Assembly (NCBI RefSeq): GCF_026625705.1
Contig: NZ_CP113059.1
Span: 744,001 to 808,000 of the forward strand
Length of the DNA stretch: 64,000 bases
Direction: 5' to 3'
Source: Pedobacter sp. SL55
GTDB lineage: Bacteria > Bacteroidota > Bacteroidia > Sphingobacteriales > Sphingobacteriaceae
Part shown: in pieces, positions 1-8,424 of the stretch
Position numbering within the stretch: position 1 is the first letter of the stretch
How the letters are laid out: each line of letters begins with the position of its first letter
Made by a program: the position numbers and the translations under genes
Notes under the pieces: model-generated
Told to the model about the DNA's origin: nothing
Database searches by the model: none
What the model saw: only the letters and a program-made list of their open reading frames with translations

Positions 1-1714
1 CTTCTGTACCAATAATTTGCAAAGCAGGTTTAATGGTAGTTGCATAGTTTTTGGTCAGCCCCGAGATCATGGCATCAGCTTCGCCAAACTCTACCATCGA
101 TGAGCCGAAATAGTTTCTGTCACGCATCATTTTTGCAGCTTCGGCTACGGATGTAACACCACGTCTCTGTCTTTTTTGATATAAAGATTGTGCATATTTT
201 TGCGTTCTGGCTGGTTCTAAAGCCGGATCAATAATTTCAACGCCATCTAATTCTAAGGCACTTTCTTCAATAATTTGCTGTATTTTCTCTTTGTTACCCA
301 ATAAAATTGGAATGGCGATGTTATCGTCTTTCACAATCTGGGCAGCCTTCAAGATTTTGTAGTTATCTGCTTCTGCAAAAACCACACGCTTAGGATCTGA
401 TTTTGCTTTGTTGGTAATGGCACGCATAATGGCATCATCTGTACCTAAACGCTTCCTCAATTCTTCTGCATAAGCATCCCAATCGGTAATGATCTTACGT
501 GCCACACCACTTTCTATTGCCGCTTTTGCCACCGCCATAGAAACGTTGGTCATTAAGCGAAAATCCATTGGTTTTGGAATGATATAATCTTTACCAAATT
601 TGATGTTTTTGGCATTGTAAGCCATATTTACTGCTTCTGGCACTGGCTTTTTAGTGAGCTCGGCAATAGCACGAACCGCTGCAATTTTCATTTCTTCGTT
701 AATTGCGGTAGCTCTTACGTCTAAAGCACCTCTAAAAATATAAGGGAAACCTAAAACGTTATTTACTTGGTTAGGATAATCAGAACGACCAGTGGCCATA
801 ATGATGTCCTTACGTGAACTGATGGCCAAATCGTAAGCAATTTCTGGGTTTGGATTAGCCATGGCCATTACAATCGGGTTTTTCGCCATCGATTTGAGCA
901 TATCTACCGATACACAATCTGCTGAAGAAAGTCCAATGAATACATCAGAGTCTTTCATGGCTTCTTCCAAAGTAGTTAAGTTGCGACTGGTAGCAAACTC
1001 CGCTTTGATAGGATCTAACTTCTCTCTATCTGCACGTATCACACCATTTCTATCGCACATTACAATGTTTTCCTTTTTAGCACCAATGGCCATATAAAGT
1101 CTAGAGCAAGAAATAGCAGCTGCACCTGCACCGTTCACTACAATCTTGATTTTATCTAGTTTCTTTTTCTGCAATTCGCAAGCGTTAATTAATGCTGCTG
1201 CAGAGATAATGGCCGTACCGTGTTGGTCATCGTGCATTACCGGAATGTTCATCTCTTCTTTGAGCCTACGCTCAATTTCGAAACATTCTGGTGCTTTAAT
1301 ATCTTCTAAGTTTACACCGCCAAAAGTGGGTTCTAAAGCTTTAACGATGTTTACAAACTCATCTACATTTTTGGTATCAAGCTCTAAGTCAAACACATCA
1401 ATGTCAGCAAAAATCTTAAATAAAAGGCCTTTACCTTCCATTACTGGTTTACCAGCTTCGGGGCCAATATCGCCTAAACCTAAAACCGCTGTACCGTTAC
1501 TAATAACGGCTACTAAGTTTCCTTTTGCGGTGTATTTATATACGTCGTCTTTATTATCTGCAATTTTTAAACAAGGCTCTGCCACACCTGGCGAATAGGC
1601 TAATGTTAAATCACGTTGTGAAGAGTATGGTTTGGTTGGGATTACTTCAATTTTTCCAGGTCTACCCTGCGAGTGGTAATCCAAGGCATCTTGTTTTCTG
1701 TTAATCTTGCTCAT
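1..1714 (-). CDS. maeB: NADP-dependent malic enzyme with C-terminal phosphotransacetylase-like domain (3' end cut by window edge)
   Basis: This enzyme oxidatively decarboxylates malate to pyruvate with NADP. The first 571 codons are visible, starting at the ATG at 1714. The N-terminal malic domain has the motifs TLAYSPGVAEPC, VMHDDQHGTA and the NAD(P)-binding run VVNGAGAAAISC. From about residue 430 the sequence becomes phosphotransacetylase-like (for example RVVFAEADNYKILKAA), which identifies the long MaeB class of about 760 residues. Roughly 190 residues therefore lie outside the window. No other start fits the family better. The gene stands alone at the edge, with a candidate -7 box close upstream. 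The function is clear from family motifs; cofactor preference is inferred from the class. Confidence 0.95.
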   Translation of the reverse strand, partial: MSKINRKQDALDYHSQGRPGKIEVIPTKPYSSQRDLTLAYSPGVAEPCLKIADNKDDVYKYTAKGNLVAVISNGTAVLGLGDIGPEAGKPVMEGKGLLFKIFADIDVFDLELDTKNVDEFVNIVKALEPTFGGVNLEDIKAPECFEIERRLKEEMNIPVMHDDQHGTAIISAAALINACELQKKKLDKIKIVVNGAGAAAISCSRLYMAIGAKKENIVMCDRNGVIRADREKLDPIKAEFATSRNLTTLEEAMKDSDVFIGLSSADCVSVDMLKSMAKNPIVMAMANPNPEIAYDLAISSRKDIIMATGRSDYPNQVNNVLGFPYIFRGALDVRATAINEEMKIAAVRAIAELTKKPVPEAVNMAYNAKNIKFGKDYIIPKPMDFRLMTNVSMAVAKAAIESGVARKIITDWDAYAEELRKRLGTDDAIMRAITNKAKSDPKRVVFAEADNYKILKAAQIVKDDNIAIPILLGNKEKIQQIIEESALELDGVEIIDPALEPARTQKYAQSLYQKRQRRGVTSVAEAAKMMRDRNYFGSSMVEFGEADAMISGLTKNYATTIKPALQIIGTE

Positions 1715-1736
1715 TTTTCAAATTATTTGTAACGGC

Positions 1737-1744
1737 CAAAGTTA
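1737..1744 (-). promoter_or_regulatory. Bacteroidota -7 box for the malic enzyme gene
   Basis: On the minus strand this reads TAACTTTG, an exact match to the TAnnTTTG consensus of the Bacteroidota primary sigma factor. It ends 22 nt before the ATG at 1714. I see no convincing TTG at the -33 position, so confidence is moderate. Confidence 0.5.
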
Positions 1745-1892
1745 CAATCTTTTTTTAAGGATGTGGTTGTTTTTATCAATCTGTATTGATTGGCAATAGG
1801 TTATGAATGTTTAGAAAATAGTCTGTAAAAACAACCAAAAGGACCGCTAAAGATTTTTTGAAAAGCAAATTACTGCTACTATTCAATAGTTA

Positions 1893-1956
1893 GCCCCTCT
1901 TTCCGCTGTAGTCCTCGCTCGCTACGCTCACTGCGGGCTGCCGCTGCAATAGGGTT
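1893..1956. repeat. GC-rich interspersed repeat in the 311-bp gap between maeB and the hlyD-like gene
   Basis: The gap 1715-2025 holds no credible ORF. Its middle is a GC-rich stretch (core CGCTCGCTACGCTCACTGCG) that stands out from the AT-rich surroundings and has internal dyads. The end, CCGCTGCAATAGGGTT, resembles CCGCTGCCATAGGGTT at 33583. This suggests a fragment of a dispersed repeat; its function is unknown. Confidence 0.35.
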
Positions 1957-2025
1957 TATGATACAAAGGTTTTGCACAACAAATTACGGTTAAATAGAAC
2001 TAAGCATATTCACTCCACATTTTAC

Positions 2026-3312
2026 CTAATTAAACATTTTAGTAACATTTCTCAAGAAGCGTTGCAGTAGCGAGCTTTCTTTGGTAATAATTTCTGCATC
2101 AGCCATCATTCCTTGTTTTAAAACAATGGTATTGTTGCCGTCTTTCTGTGTTAAGCCTTTAAAATCTATTTTTGCAAAAAACACACTGTCTTTTAAAGCT
2201 GCATCTGTGAGGTAAGCTATCTTTCCCTCAATGGCGCCATATTCTTCAAATGGGTAGCTGCGTAGTTTAACTAGCACCCTTTGGCCCATGCCTACTTTGC
2301 CCATATTGTATTGCGGAATTTGCACTTCGCCGAAGAAATTAGCATTGCCTGGGTTTACCATAAACAACTCTTGATTAGTTGTTACATTTTGGTTCTCCTG
2401 CAATATGCCTACATAACTTACCTTGCCCGCAATGGTTGCACTTATCACATAGTTGCGCAACCAAGTTTCGGTTTCTGTAACCATGCTATTTAAAGCCTGT
2501 ACAAATTTACTTTGCTCTTCTCTAATGGTATTTTCTAAAGTGGCCAGTTCTTTTTGCTTTGCCAAATAACTGGAGTTGTTATTAATTAATGCGGTAGTGG
2601 TTTGCTCTAACGGATATTTTGCGGATAGGTATTTGTTCTCTTGCGCCTTAAATTCGCTGTTAGAAATTACATTTTTACTTTTCAGCTTCTTATAGTTGCC
2701 ATACTCTTCTTCTATATTGGCAAATTCTTGAAGCTGTATTTCTTTTTGTTTTAATATCTGTTGTTGTAGTTTGCTTATTTCATTCAAATCTTTTTGCAGA
2801 TAGCTCTTTTGTGAGAGATAAAAACCTCCCCTTTGTGTACCTAAAAACCTTAAAAATTCTTGATAAAAATTTTGATAGGCACCTTGAAGCTCGCCCAAAT
2901 TTAAACTTTGTGGCAGTTGTTGCAAGCTCAATTCTTGTTTACCCATTTGTTGGTTTAAAATAGCAAGGTATTTTCTCAATTTAATTACATCTTCATGCTT
3001 TGCTGTGCTTTCTATATACGCCAATGTTTGGTTGGCATTTACCTGCTGGTTATCGTTTACCAAAATTTTAACCAACTTGCCCGGCTGGTAGGCAATAATG
3101 GTTTTTGGTGCATTAATAGAATTGATTTTTAAGGGAGTTTTTACTACATCGGGGTAGCGGATAAAAGCTGCCCCCAGAACAATAGCCAGCAATACAGAAA
3201 AAACCAAAGTAATGCCCCAGCGCAATATCCACGGGGGCACAGCGGTAATAATGTCATTTACCTCTTCGCTGTTTCTTGGCGACAATAATATTTCTTCTTC
3301 TTGTACCGGCAT
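2026..3312 (-). CDS. HlyD-family membrane fusion protein of a peptide exporter
   Basis: This is the periplasmic adaptor of a type I-like exporter. It links the inner-membrane ABC protein to an outer-membrane channel. The 428-residue protein has a short cytoplasmic N-terminus, one membrane helix at about 32-52, a biotinyl-lipoyl-like half at about 85-115 (QVNANQTLAYIES), a long coiled-coil hairpin at about 125-280 rich in Q, K, L and E, and a C-terminal beta domain. It is the last gene of the minus-strand block and lies 48 bp after the C39 ABC transporter, the usual pairing for double-glycine peptide export. No TolC-like gene is in the window, so the outer-membrane partner must be encoded elsewhere. 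Confidence 0.88.
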   Translation of the reverse strand: MPVQEEEILLSPRNSEEVNDIITAVPPWILRWGITLVFSVLLAIVLGAAFIRYPDVVKTPLKINSINAPKTIIAYQPGKLVKILVNDNQQVNANQTLAYIESTAKHEDVIKLRKYLAILNQQMGKQELSLQQLPQSLNLGELQGAYQNFYQEFLRFLGTQRGGFYLSQKSYLQKDLNEISKLQQQILKQKEIQLQEFANIEEEYGNYKKLKSKNVISNSEFKAQENKYLSAKYPLEQTTTALINNNSSYLAKQKELATLENTIREEQSKFVQALNSMVTETETWLRNYVISATIAGKVSYVGILQENQNVTTNQELFMVNPGNANFFGEVQIPQYNMGKVGMGQRVLVKLRSYPFEEYGAIEGKIAYLTDAALKDSVFFAKIDFKGLTQKDGNNTIVLKQGMMADAEIITKESSLLQRFLRNVTKMFN

Positions 3313-3360
3313 TCGATTTTTTTGAATTCTTGCTTTTTATTTCAATAGAAGACGAGCTTT

Positions 3361-5625
3361 TTAATTCCCTAACTCCAACTGGTTTTTAACCAAATGGTAA
3401 TACTCGCCTTTTTGCCTCGTGAGTTCTTCGTGAGTACCTTGTTCTACAATTTTGCCCTTATCCAACACTACAATATTGTCTGCATTTTTTACCGTACTTA
3501 ATCGATGGGCTACCACTATTACCGTTCTTCCTTCAAAAAAATTTTCCAAATTTTGCATAATCACACTTTCATTGTTGGCATCTAAAGCATTGGTAGCCTC
3601 ATCAAAAAAGATATATGCTGGATCTTTATAAACCGCTCTGGCAATCAATATGCGTTGTTTCTGTCCCTGACTAATCCCATTACCCTCAGCGCCAATTTTA
3701 GTGTTTAAACCTAATGGCAAGCTTTCTATCAAGTCATTGATGTTGGCAACTTTAATGGCATGTCTCAATTTGTCCATATTTGGATATTCATCTGCCACAG
3801 CAATGTTTTTGGCAATGGTATCAGAAAAAATAAAGCCATCTTGCATTACCGTACCACATTGGCTACGCCAAAAACCATAGCCAATTTGGTCTAAATGACT
3901 GGCACCCACTTTAATTTCACCTTTCTGAGGACCATAAAATCTCAGCAACAATTTTAAAATGGTAGTTTTGCCACTACCGCTCATACCCACAATGGCCGTA
4001 GTTTTACCTTGCGGAATATTCAAATTGATTTGATTGAGCACAGGCTCGTTACCTGCTCCGGGATAGGTAAAACTAATGTTCTCCAAACGGATTGACTGGT
4101 CTATGGGAAGGGTTTTAACAAATACCTTATCCGCAGGTTCTTCTTCCTCCATTTGGTGGATTTCGTTTAGCCGTTCTAAGCTAATCTTGGCATCTTGCAT
4201 TTGTTGGATAAACCCCAACAACTGTTCGATAGGGCTGTTTACTTGCCCAACAATATACTGTACCGCCATCATACCTCCCAGTGTCAATTGACCATCTATT
4301 ACTGCTTTGGCTACCAAAAAAGTAATGAGTATATTTTTTCCTTCATTGATGAAAAAGGCTCCTGCCTGTTGTACTTGCCCCAGTGAAAGGCTTTTGATAC
4401 TGAACCTAAACAAGCCAGCTTGCAGATGTTCCCACTCCCAACGTTTTTGCTGCTCGCAATTGTTAAGCTTAATTTCTTGCATACCACCTATCAACTGCAC
4501 AATGCTACTTTGATTTTTAGAAGATAGGTCAAACCTCTTGAAATCCAGTTCTCTACGTCTTTTCAAAAAGGCAACCACCCAAAGCGAGTAAAGCACGCTG
4601 CTGACTAGAAAAATAAAGAAGATATTGACATTGTAATAGGCCAGTACCAGTGTAAACACTAATAAGTTGAAAAGCGAGAAAACGGTGCTTAGCGTGGTTC
4701 CAGTTAGAAAACTTTCAATACGTTTTTGGTCGTTCATGCGCTGCATGATATCTCCGGTCATCTTGGTATCGAAGAAGCTCATGGGGAGTTTCATCAATTT
4801 GATGAGAAAATCGGTAAGTATTGAGATGTTGATACGGGTACTGATGTGCAGTAAGATCCACGAACGAATGAAATCTACACTCATGCGACCAACAAACAAC
4901 ATAGTTTGTGCTATAAGCACAATGTAAATAAAGTTAAGGTTACGGGTATTGATACCGATATCTACCACCGACTGCGTAAGAAAAGGCACAATGAGTTGCA
5001 GTAAACTGCCCACACCCAAACCTACAAACAGTTGTACAATTAGTTGTTTATATTGATATAGATAGCGCAACAGAAACCTAAAACTCAAAGCTTCGGTTTG
5101 ATCTCCATCTTGCTCATAGAAAGCTGGTGTTGGCGAAAGCATTAAAGCTATACCTTGGCTATGTCCATTGTGATGTGTACTTAGCCAATATTTTAAAAAT
5201 TCGGCTTCTGTGTATTGAATTAAGCCTTTAGCTGGGTCGGCGATGTGATAAACGGCCTCTCCCCCAACCCCTCTCCCAAGGAAAGGGGAGCCATTGGTGC
5301 TAATTTGTGCTTCATTACCTTTTACCTTACGCCCTCTACCTTTTACCTTAAACAGTATTACAAAATGGTTCTGCCTCCAATGTAAAATAACAGGCAGCTC
5401 TGTTTCTTTTAATTGTTGTAGGGTTAGCCTGCTACCCATGGTACGGAAGCCTATTTTTTCGGCAGCCTCGCTTAAACCTAATAATGAAATACCTTCTCTA
5501 TTTATACCAGAAATGTCCCTTAGCTTTTGTAGGCTAAAATTTTTACCATAGTGTTTGGCGACCATACGTAGGCAAGTAGGACCGCAGTCCATACCATCTA
5601 ACTGTCTATAGAGAGTAAAGCCCAT
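3361..5625 (-). CDS. C39 peptidase domain-containing ABC exporter (double-glycine leader protease/transporter)
   Basis: The 754-residue protein cleaves leaders after a double glycine and exports the core peptide across the inner membrane. The C39 peptidase domain (about 1-140) has catalytic Cys14 in DGMDCGPTC, His87 in QNHFVI and Asp130 in IADPAKG. A six-helix ABC membrane domain follows at about 165-460. The nucleotide-binding domain has GMSGSGKTT, the signature SQGQKQR and Walker B IFFDEAT. Residues about 93-123 are an in-frame insertion built from intergenic-type repeats, between the catalytic His and Asp. It may weaken or spare the peptidase. The gene directly follows the DUF6625 gene with no spacer. 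Substrates are inferred to be the Cys-rich GG peptides at 8.1, 9.6, 11.4 and perhaps 43.9 kb. Confidence 0.93.
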   Translation of the reverse strand: MGFTLYRQLDGMDCGPTCLRMVAKHYGKNFSLQKLRDISGINREGISLLGLSEAAEKIGFRTMGSRLTLQQLKETELPVILHWRQNHFVILFKVKGRGRKVKGNEAQISTNGSPFLGRGVGGEAVYHIADPAKGLIQYTEAEFLKYWLSTHHNGHSQGIALMLSPTPAFYEQDGDQTEALSFRFLLRYLYQYKQLIVQLFVGLGVGSLLQLIVPFLTQSVVDIGINTRNLNFIYIVLIAQTMLFVGRMSVDFIRSWILLHISTRINISILTDFLIKLMKLPMSFFDTKMTGDIMQRMNDQKRIESFLTGTTLSTVFSLFNLLVFTLVLAYYNVNIFFIFLVSSVLYSLWVVAFLKRRRELDFKRFDLSSKNQSSIVQLIGGMQEIKLNNCEQQKRWEWEHLQAGLFRFSIKSLSLGQVQQAGAFFINEGKNILITFLVAKAVIDGQLTLGGMMAVQYIVGQVNSPIEQLLGFIQQMQDAKISLERLNEIHQMEEEEPADKVFVKTLPIDQSIRLENISFTYPGAGNEPVLNQINLNIPQGKTTAIVGMSGSGKTTILKLLLRFYGPQKGEIKVGASHLDQIGYGFWRSQCGTVMQDGFIFSDTIAKNIAVADEYPNMDKLRHAIKVANINDLIESLPLGLNTKIGAEGNGISQGQKQRILIARAVYKDPAYIFFDEATNALDANNESVIMQNLENFFEGRTVIVVAHRLSTVKNADNIVVLDKGKIVEQGTHEELTRQKGEYYHLVKNQLELGN
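5257..5350. repeat. Two intergenic-type repeats inserted in frame within the C39 peptidase coding region
   Basis: Positions 5257-5290 are a C-rich/G-rich inverted pair (CTCCCCCAACCCCTCTCCC then GGAAAGGGGAG). It is the same type as at 21021-21049 and, more diverged, at 53015-53051. Positions 5316-5350 carry the ACCTTTTACC/TTACGCCCTCTACC unit. Both read through in frame, encoding roughly residues 93-123 of the transporter (SPFLGRGVGGE in the first). Related peptidases normally run from the HFV(I/V)L strand almost directly into the IADP strand. Confidence 0.7.
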
Positions 5626-6447
5626 TTAGTAGATTGTTGTTGGACTGATATGAAACTTACTACGATATTTACCAATCTTAATATTTGATTTTCCTTCTAG
5701 TTTAAACATGATCAAATGATAAAGCATCACTTCATATTTGTTTCTATAATAAAGTTTTCCATTTTGCCACTTAAGCTTTCCAGGTAAGCCTTCAATTACA
5801 TGAAAATCGAAGTAGGCTTTAATCCTTCCTTCTTTTTCTAAACGTTTTACCACATGCATCATACTATCTATTTCGCAATCAATCTGTTCTGCTAAAAGGC
5901 CATCTGTAAATTGTTTGTGCGTGAAATTTGTTTCATCAAAGCAATAGTGTTTATCGTTAGTAAAAACCTTTTTATAATCTCTACTCTCTTTGTATAAAGA
6001 ACGTGTAAATTCATTATTTTTAAACAATTGAAAATAGCCAGTTAAAAAATCATGTCTTACACTAATAATATCATGGCTTTGCAAAACGTGATCTGTGATA
6101 AAAGCTCTGATGTCTCCAAATATTACATCGAGGTCTCCGTAACCCCAATAGTCATATTTAGCTATATCTTCTTCAAAAATTTTACCGTAGGCTGGTTTAA
6201 AATCGCAAAGCTTATAACCATTTTTTATGCTGATTGGTAAATTCAGCTTTTTAGTCCCTAATTCATTTATTTTGCTCAAATCTTTGTAGGTAACAGTAAC
6301 ATTATTTGGTATTTTCAATGGTGTGATCCTATCATCTGTTACCAAAAGAAAATCTATAGTTAAGTTATAATTACAACTGTGCAAAAAATGATGAACGTAC
6401 CAAGGCAGTTTGCCCATGTAGCATACAATAAAGATAATGGTACTCAT
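5626..6447 (-). CDS. DUF6625-family protein, glycosyltransferase-like
   Basis: The 273-residue soluble protein starts MSTIIFIVCYMGKLPWYVHH, followed by DFLLVTDD and YWGYGDLDVIFGD. That pattern matches the DUF6625 family, whose layout resembles nucleotide-sugar glycosyltransferases: a Rossmann-like start and a D-x-D-type pair in DLDVIFGD. No signal peptide or membrane helix is visible, so it is probably cytosolic. It lies 31 bp after the split thioredoxin gene and abuts the exporter gene, so it is probably co-transcribed with the peptide locus. It may glycosylate a precursor peptide or be an envelope enzyme carried along. Its role in the system is an inference from position only. Confidence 0.6.
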   Translation of the reverse strand: MSTIIFIVCYMGKLPWYVHHFLHSCNYNLTIDFLLVTDDRITPLKIPNNVTVTYKDLSKINELGTKKLNLPISIKNGYKLCDFKPAYGKIFEEDIAKYDYWGYGDLDVIFGDIRAFITDHVLQSHDIISVRHDFLTGYFQLFKNNEFTRSLYKESRDYKKVFTNDKHYCFDETNFTHKQFTDGLLAEQIDCEIDSMMHVVKRLEKEGRIKAYFDFHVIEGLPGKLKWQNGKLYYRNKYEVMLYHLIMFKLEGKSNIKIGKYRSKFHISPTTIY

Positions 6448-6478
6448 TTTTTATATTTCTAAAGAAATTTGGATTTTT

Positions 6479-7195
6479 CTATAGTAATTCACTTATCATA
6501 TCCTTCACTACCTTACTGCCAGGAAATGCTGTGAATTTGTTTTTAAGAAGTCCACTTTTGTCATACAATAGATAAGACGGAATAGCCTCAAATTTAAACT
6601 GGTCCATCATAAACTCCCATTGATCGGGATCTAAGTAATAATGTTCACCCCCTATTCCATTGATCTTTTCTTCCCACAACTTCTTAGGCGAAGAGCCATT
6701 TGTAAGGTACACAAATGCAATGTTCTTATCGTGAAATTCATCTTTTGTGCTTCTAAACTCCTGCATGGCATCTAAACACGGCGCACACCATGTGGCCCAC
6801 AAGTCTATAAAAACAACTCTATTTTTATATTTGGCAAGAATTGTTTCAATAACTTTATCTTTAGCTACAGATGAGATATCATTTACAGTAGTCGGTAATT
6901 TAAGTTTAGCTAGTTCAGCCACTTTGTTGTTCTTCCTTAATAAAATTTTAGCGATCTCTCCATTTTTCCAATAACTCTCTATGTTTTTTATTTGTTTTTC
7001 GCTCAAAGGTCTCAATTCTTCATTCAGCTGTAAGCTATAGGCATTCGCAGCCAACACATCGTAATAATAGCCATTATTAAAACCTAACAGGTCAGCTAAT
7101 CTTAGCTTGGCCTCAGCTAACCATGTAGGGATGGGTGTGTCTTTAATTTTGGGTAGATTAAGTATTTCGTTTTGCAATATTTTTTTGGATTTCAT
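6479..7195 (-). CDS. TlpA-type thioredoxin domain, C-terminal part of a split gene
   Basis: The 238 residues contain a thioredoxin fold with the active site WCAPC at 136-140 (DLWATWCAPC) and a later cis-Pro loop (FEAIPSYLLY). There is no signal peptide here, although TlpA proteins act in the periplasm. The export signal is in the overlapping upstream frame (7158-7994). Removing one A from the seven-A run at 7179-7185 fuses the two into one protein of about 500 residues reading FYEIQKILQNEILNLPK. I therefore read this as the catalytic half of one secreted thiol-disulfide protein. Expression from an internal start would leave it in the cytosol. Confidence 0.8.
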   Translation of the reverse strand: MKSKKILQNEILNLPKIKDTPIPTWLAEAKLRLADLLGFNNGYYYDVLAANAYSLQLNEELRPLSEKQIKNIESYWKNGEIAKILLRKNNKVAELAKLKLPTTVNDISSVAKDKVIETILAKYKNRVVFIDLWATWCAPCLDAMQEFRSTKDEFHDKNIAFVYLTNGSSPKKLWEEKINGIGGEHYYLDPDQWEFMMDQFKFEAIPSYLLYDKSGLLKNKFTAFPGSKVVKDMISELL

Positions 7196-7994
7196 AAAAG
7201 CTAAAACCTAGTAAATGTCGTGGATTGTTAAATTTGAGTTCTTTTAAGAAACGAAAATATAGCCTATCAACCTGCCTAATGGTGGGCTCGATACTCTTAT
7301 CACTACTCGTATTTTTGAAATTCCGCAGCATTTCTTCTTTATAATCAAAAACATGTGCGGTGTACAAATTTAATTGCACCTCCCTAGAAATCACATCTTT
7401 TAAATTTTCAGATACGAGGGTATCGTTATCAACGATTTTTAAGCGCTCCGCAACTATAGACTTTGCATAGTCAAGAAAATAGTTCGTACTTCTATTGTAC
7501 AATGGGACGGGCATTCTATTGGGCTTGTAGCTTAACACCTTTACCATCACATCCATACCATTTATCATATTGCTCGAGCTCCATCTGTCATTTGTCGAAA
7601 TGCTTTCAATTTTTTGGTTGGTATCATAAAAGATCTTAATGACTGTTGTCTTAGAGTTTTCGATCTTTGTTATTAAAAATTTGTCGCTATTTAGCCCAAT
7701 ATTGAGACTTACAAGCGATACAGAGGTTTCAATATGTAGATCAACTGAAAAGTTACCGTTTACATCTGTAAACGTTGTGTATTTTTCATATTCTCCAGAG
7801 ATTGGGTTAGGAACTACAACGAGTACCGAAATTCCTTCGATTTCCTTATTTACTGCATGAATTTCTCCTTTCAACATCGCAGTACCTGCATTAATTACGG
7901 GAGTATCGATCGTTATTGCGTAGGAAGGTTTGTAAGTAATAGAGCAAATAAGTACAAAAATGTAATAAAAATTAAGTTTTAAGATTTTTATCAT
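7158..7994 (-). CDS. N-terminal part of the split TlpA-type protein, with signal peptide
   Basis: The 278 residues begin with a signal peptide (hydrophobic FYYIFVLICSI, cut near YA). They continue as a domain with a carboxypeptidase-regulatory-like start (GEIHAVNKEIEGISVLVVVP) and a helical region, as in the N-terminal halves of large Bacteroidota TlpA proteins. The reading frame ends shortly after the A7 run. It overlaps the thioredoxin-bearing ORF by 38 bp in a different frame. Alone it has no redox centre. It follows the frameshifted peptide gene at 8056-8288, giving the same order of peptide then thioredoxin as the two modules upstream. Confidence 0.65.
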   Translation of the reverse strand: MIKILKLNFYYIFVLICSITYKPSYAITIDTPVINAGTAMLKGEIHAVNKEIEGISVLVVVPNPISGEYEKYTTFTDVNGNFSVDLHIETSVSLVSLNIGLNSDKFLITKIENSKTTVIKIFYDTNQKIESISTNDRWSSSNMINGMDVMVKVLSYKPNRMPVPLYNRSTNYFLDYAKSIVAERLKIVDNDTLVSENLKDVISREVQLNLYTAHVFDYKEEMLRNFKNTSSDKSIEPTIRQVDRLYFRFLKELKFNNPRHLLGFSFYEIQKNIAKRNT

Positions 7995-8055
7995 GTTATA
8001 TTAATTTCTTTATATTCTAGCGAATACAAAGAAATTCGCTAGAATACAGGTTTTG

Positions 8056-8288
8056 TTAAAGCAATGTTGAGCAAAATAGTGGGCCTGCTATGTAAGAAGT
8101 ACACTTTCCTGATTGTTCATATCCTGTGTTATCTGTATAATGACATTCACTATTTGCACTTTTTCCTGCACACGCCTTTATTTTTGGAGAATCCCCTCCG
8201 CTTCACCACTTCCCGCCATAATCTTTTTCATCTCTGCTCTCGACAATTTAGTTGCAATTGCGCCAAAGCTAATTTTCTCAATTTTCAT
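8056..8288 (-). pseudogene. Frameshifted double-glycine-type Cys-rich peptide precursor (copy A)
   Basis: From the ATG at 8288 the reading is MKIEKISFGAIATKLSRAEM then KKIMAG, a close relative of the LSRAEMKKVMGG leaders at 9.7 and 11.5 kb. This frame ends after 36 residues. The next frame carries an uninterrupted Cys-rich tail (ACAGKSANSEC, GKCTSYIAGPLFC) ending at the TAA at 8056-8058, with four cysteines. Adding one G to the four-G run (8193-8196, CCCC on plus) joins leader and core into a 77-residue precursor. It could be decayed, phase-variable or a sequence error. It lies between a TlpA gene and the split TlpA gene and directly beside RNA element A. Confidence 0.7.
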
Positions 8289-8296
8289 AATTTAAT

Positions 8297-8304
8297 TAAT
8301 TTTG
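8297..8304 (+). promoter_or_regulatory. -7 box of plus-strand RNA element A
   Basis: Reads TAATTTTG on the plus strand, an exact TAnnTTTG match, 15 nt before the first stem of the element. It lies 8 bp from the peptide start codon at 8288 and faces away from it. The same spacing is found in copies B and C. Confidence 0.5.
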
Positions 8305-8310
8305 AATGTT

Positions 8311-8413
8311 TAAGTTTTTGCAGGCCTTCCACGCTGGTCTGCTTACGGCGGTAAAGGTAAACGCCCTTACTCGTTGTTGGGGCAGTACACTTGCAATTGG
8401 GCTGCCCCTTTTT
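8311..8413 (+). ncRNA. Conserved three-stem small RNA, copy A
   Basis: Three stem-loops lie at 8320-8342 (loop with CCACGCT), 8351-8370 (GTAAAGG/CCCTTAC) and 8379-8408 (GGGGCAG/CTGCCCC, loop with CTTGCAA). TTTTT follows at 8409-8413, an intrinsic terminator for plus-strand transcription only. The terminal stem differs from copy B by paired changes (GGGGCGG/CCGCCCC there), which keeps pairing. The 5' end is placed about 7 nt after the -7 box. No plus-strand gene precedes the terminator, so the element is probably its own transcript, running from the start of peptide gene A towards the end of the TlpA gene at 8425. Confidence 0.6.
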
Positions 8414-8424
8414 CATCTAAATTA

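Noticed and set aside
8064..8354. Plus-strand ORFs of 96 and 60 residues across the peptide A region
   Set aside because: They run antisense over the leader and Cys-rich core of the minus-strand precursor and over the RNA element. They have no family features; the minus-strand reading explains the sequence.
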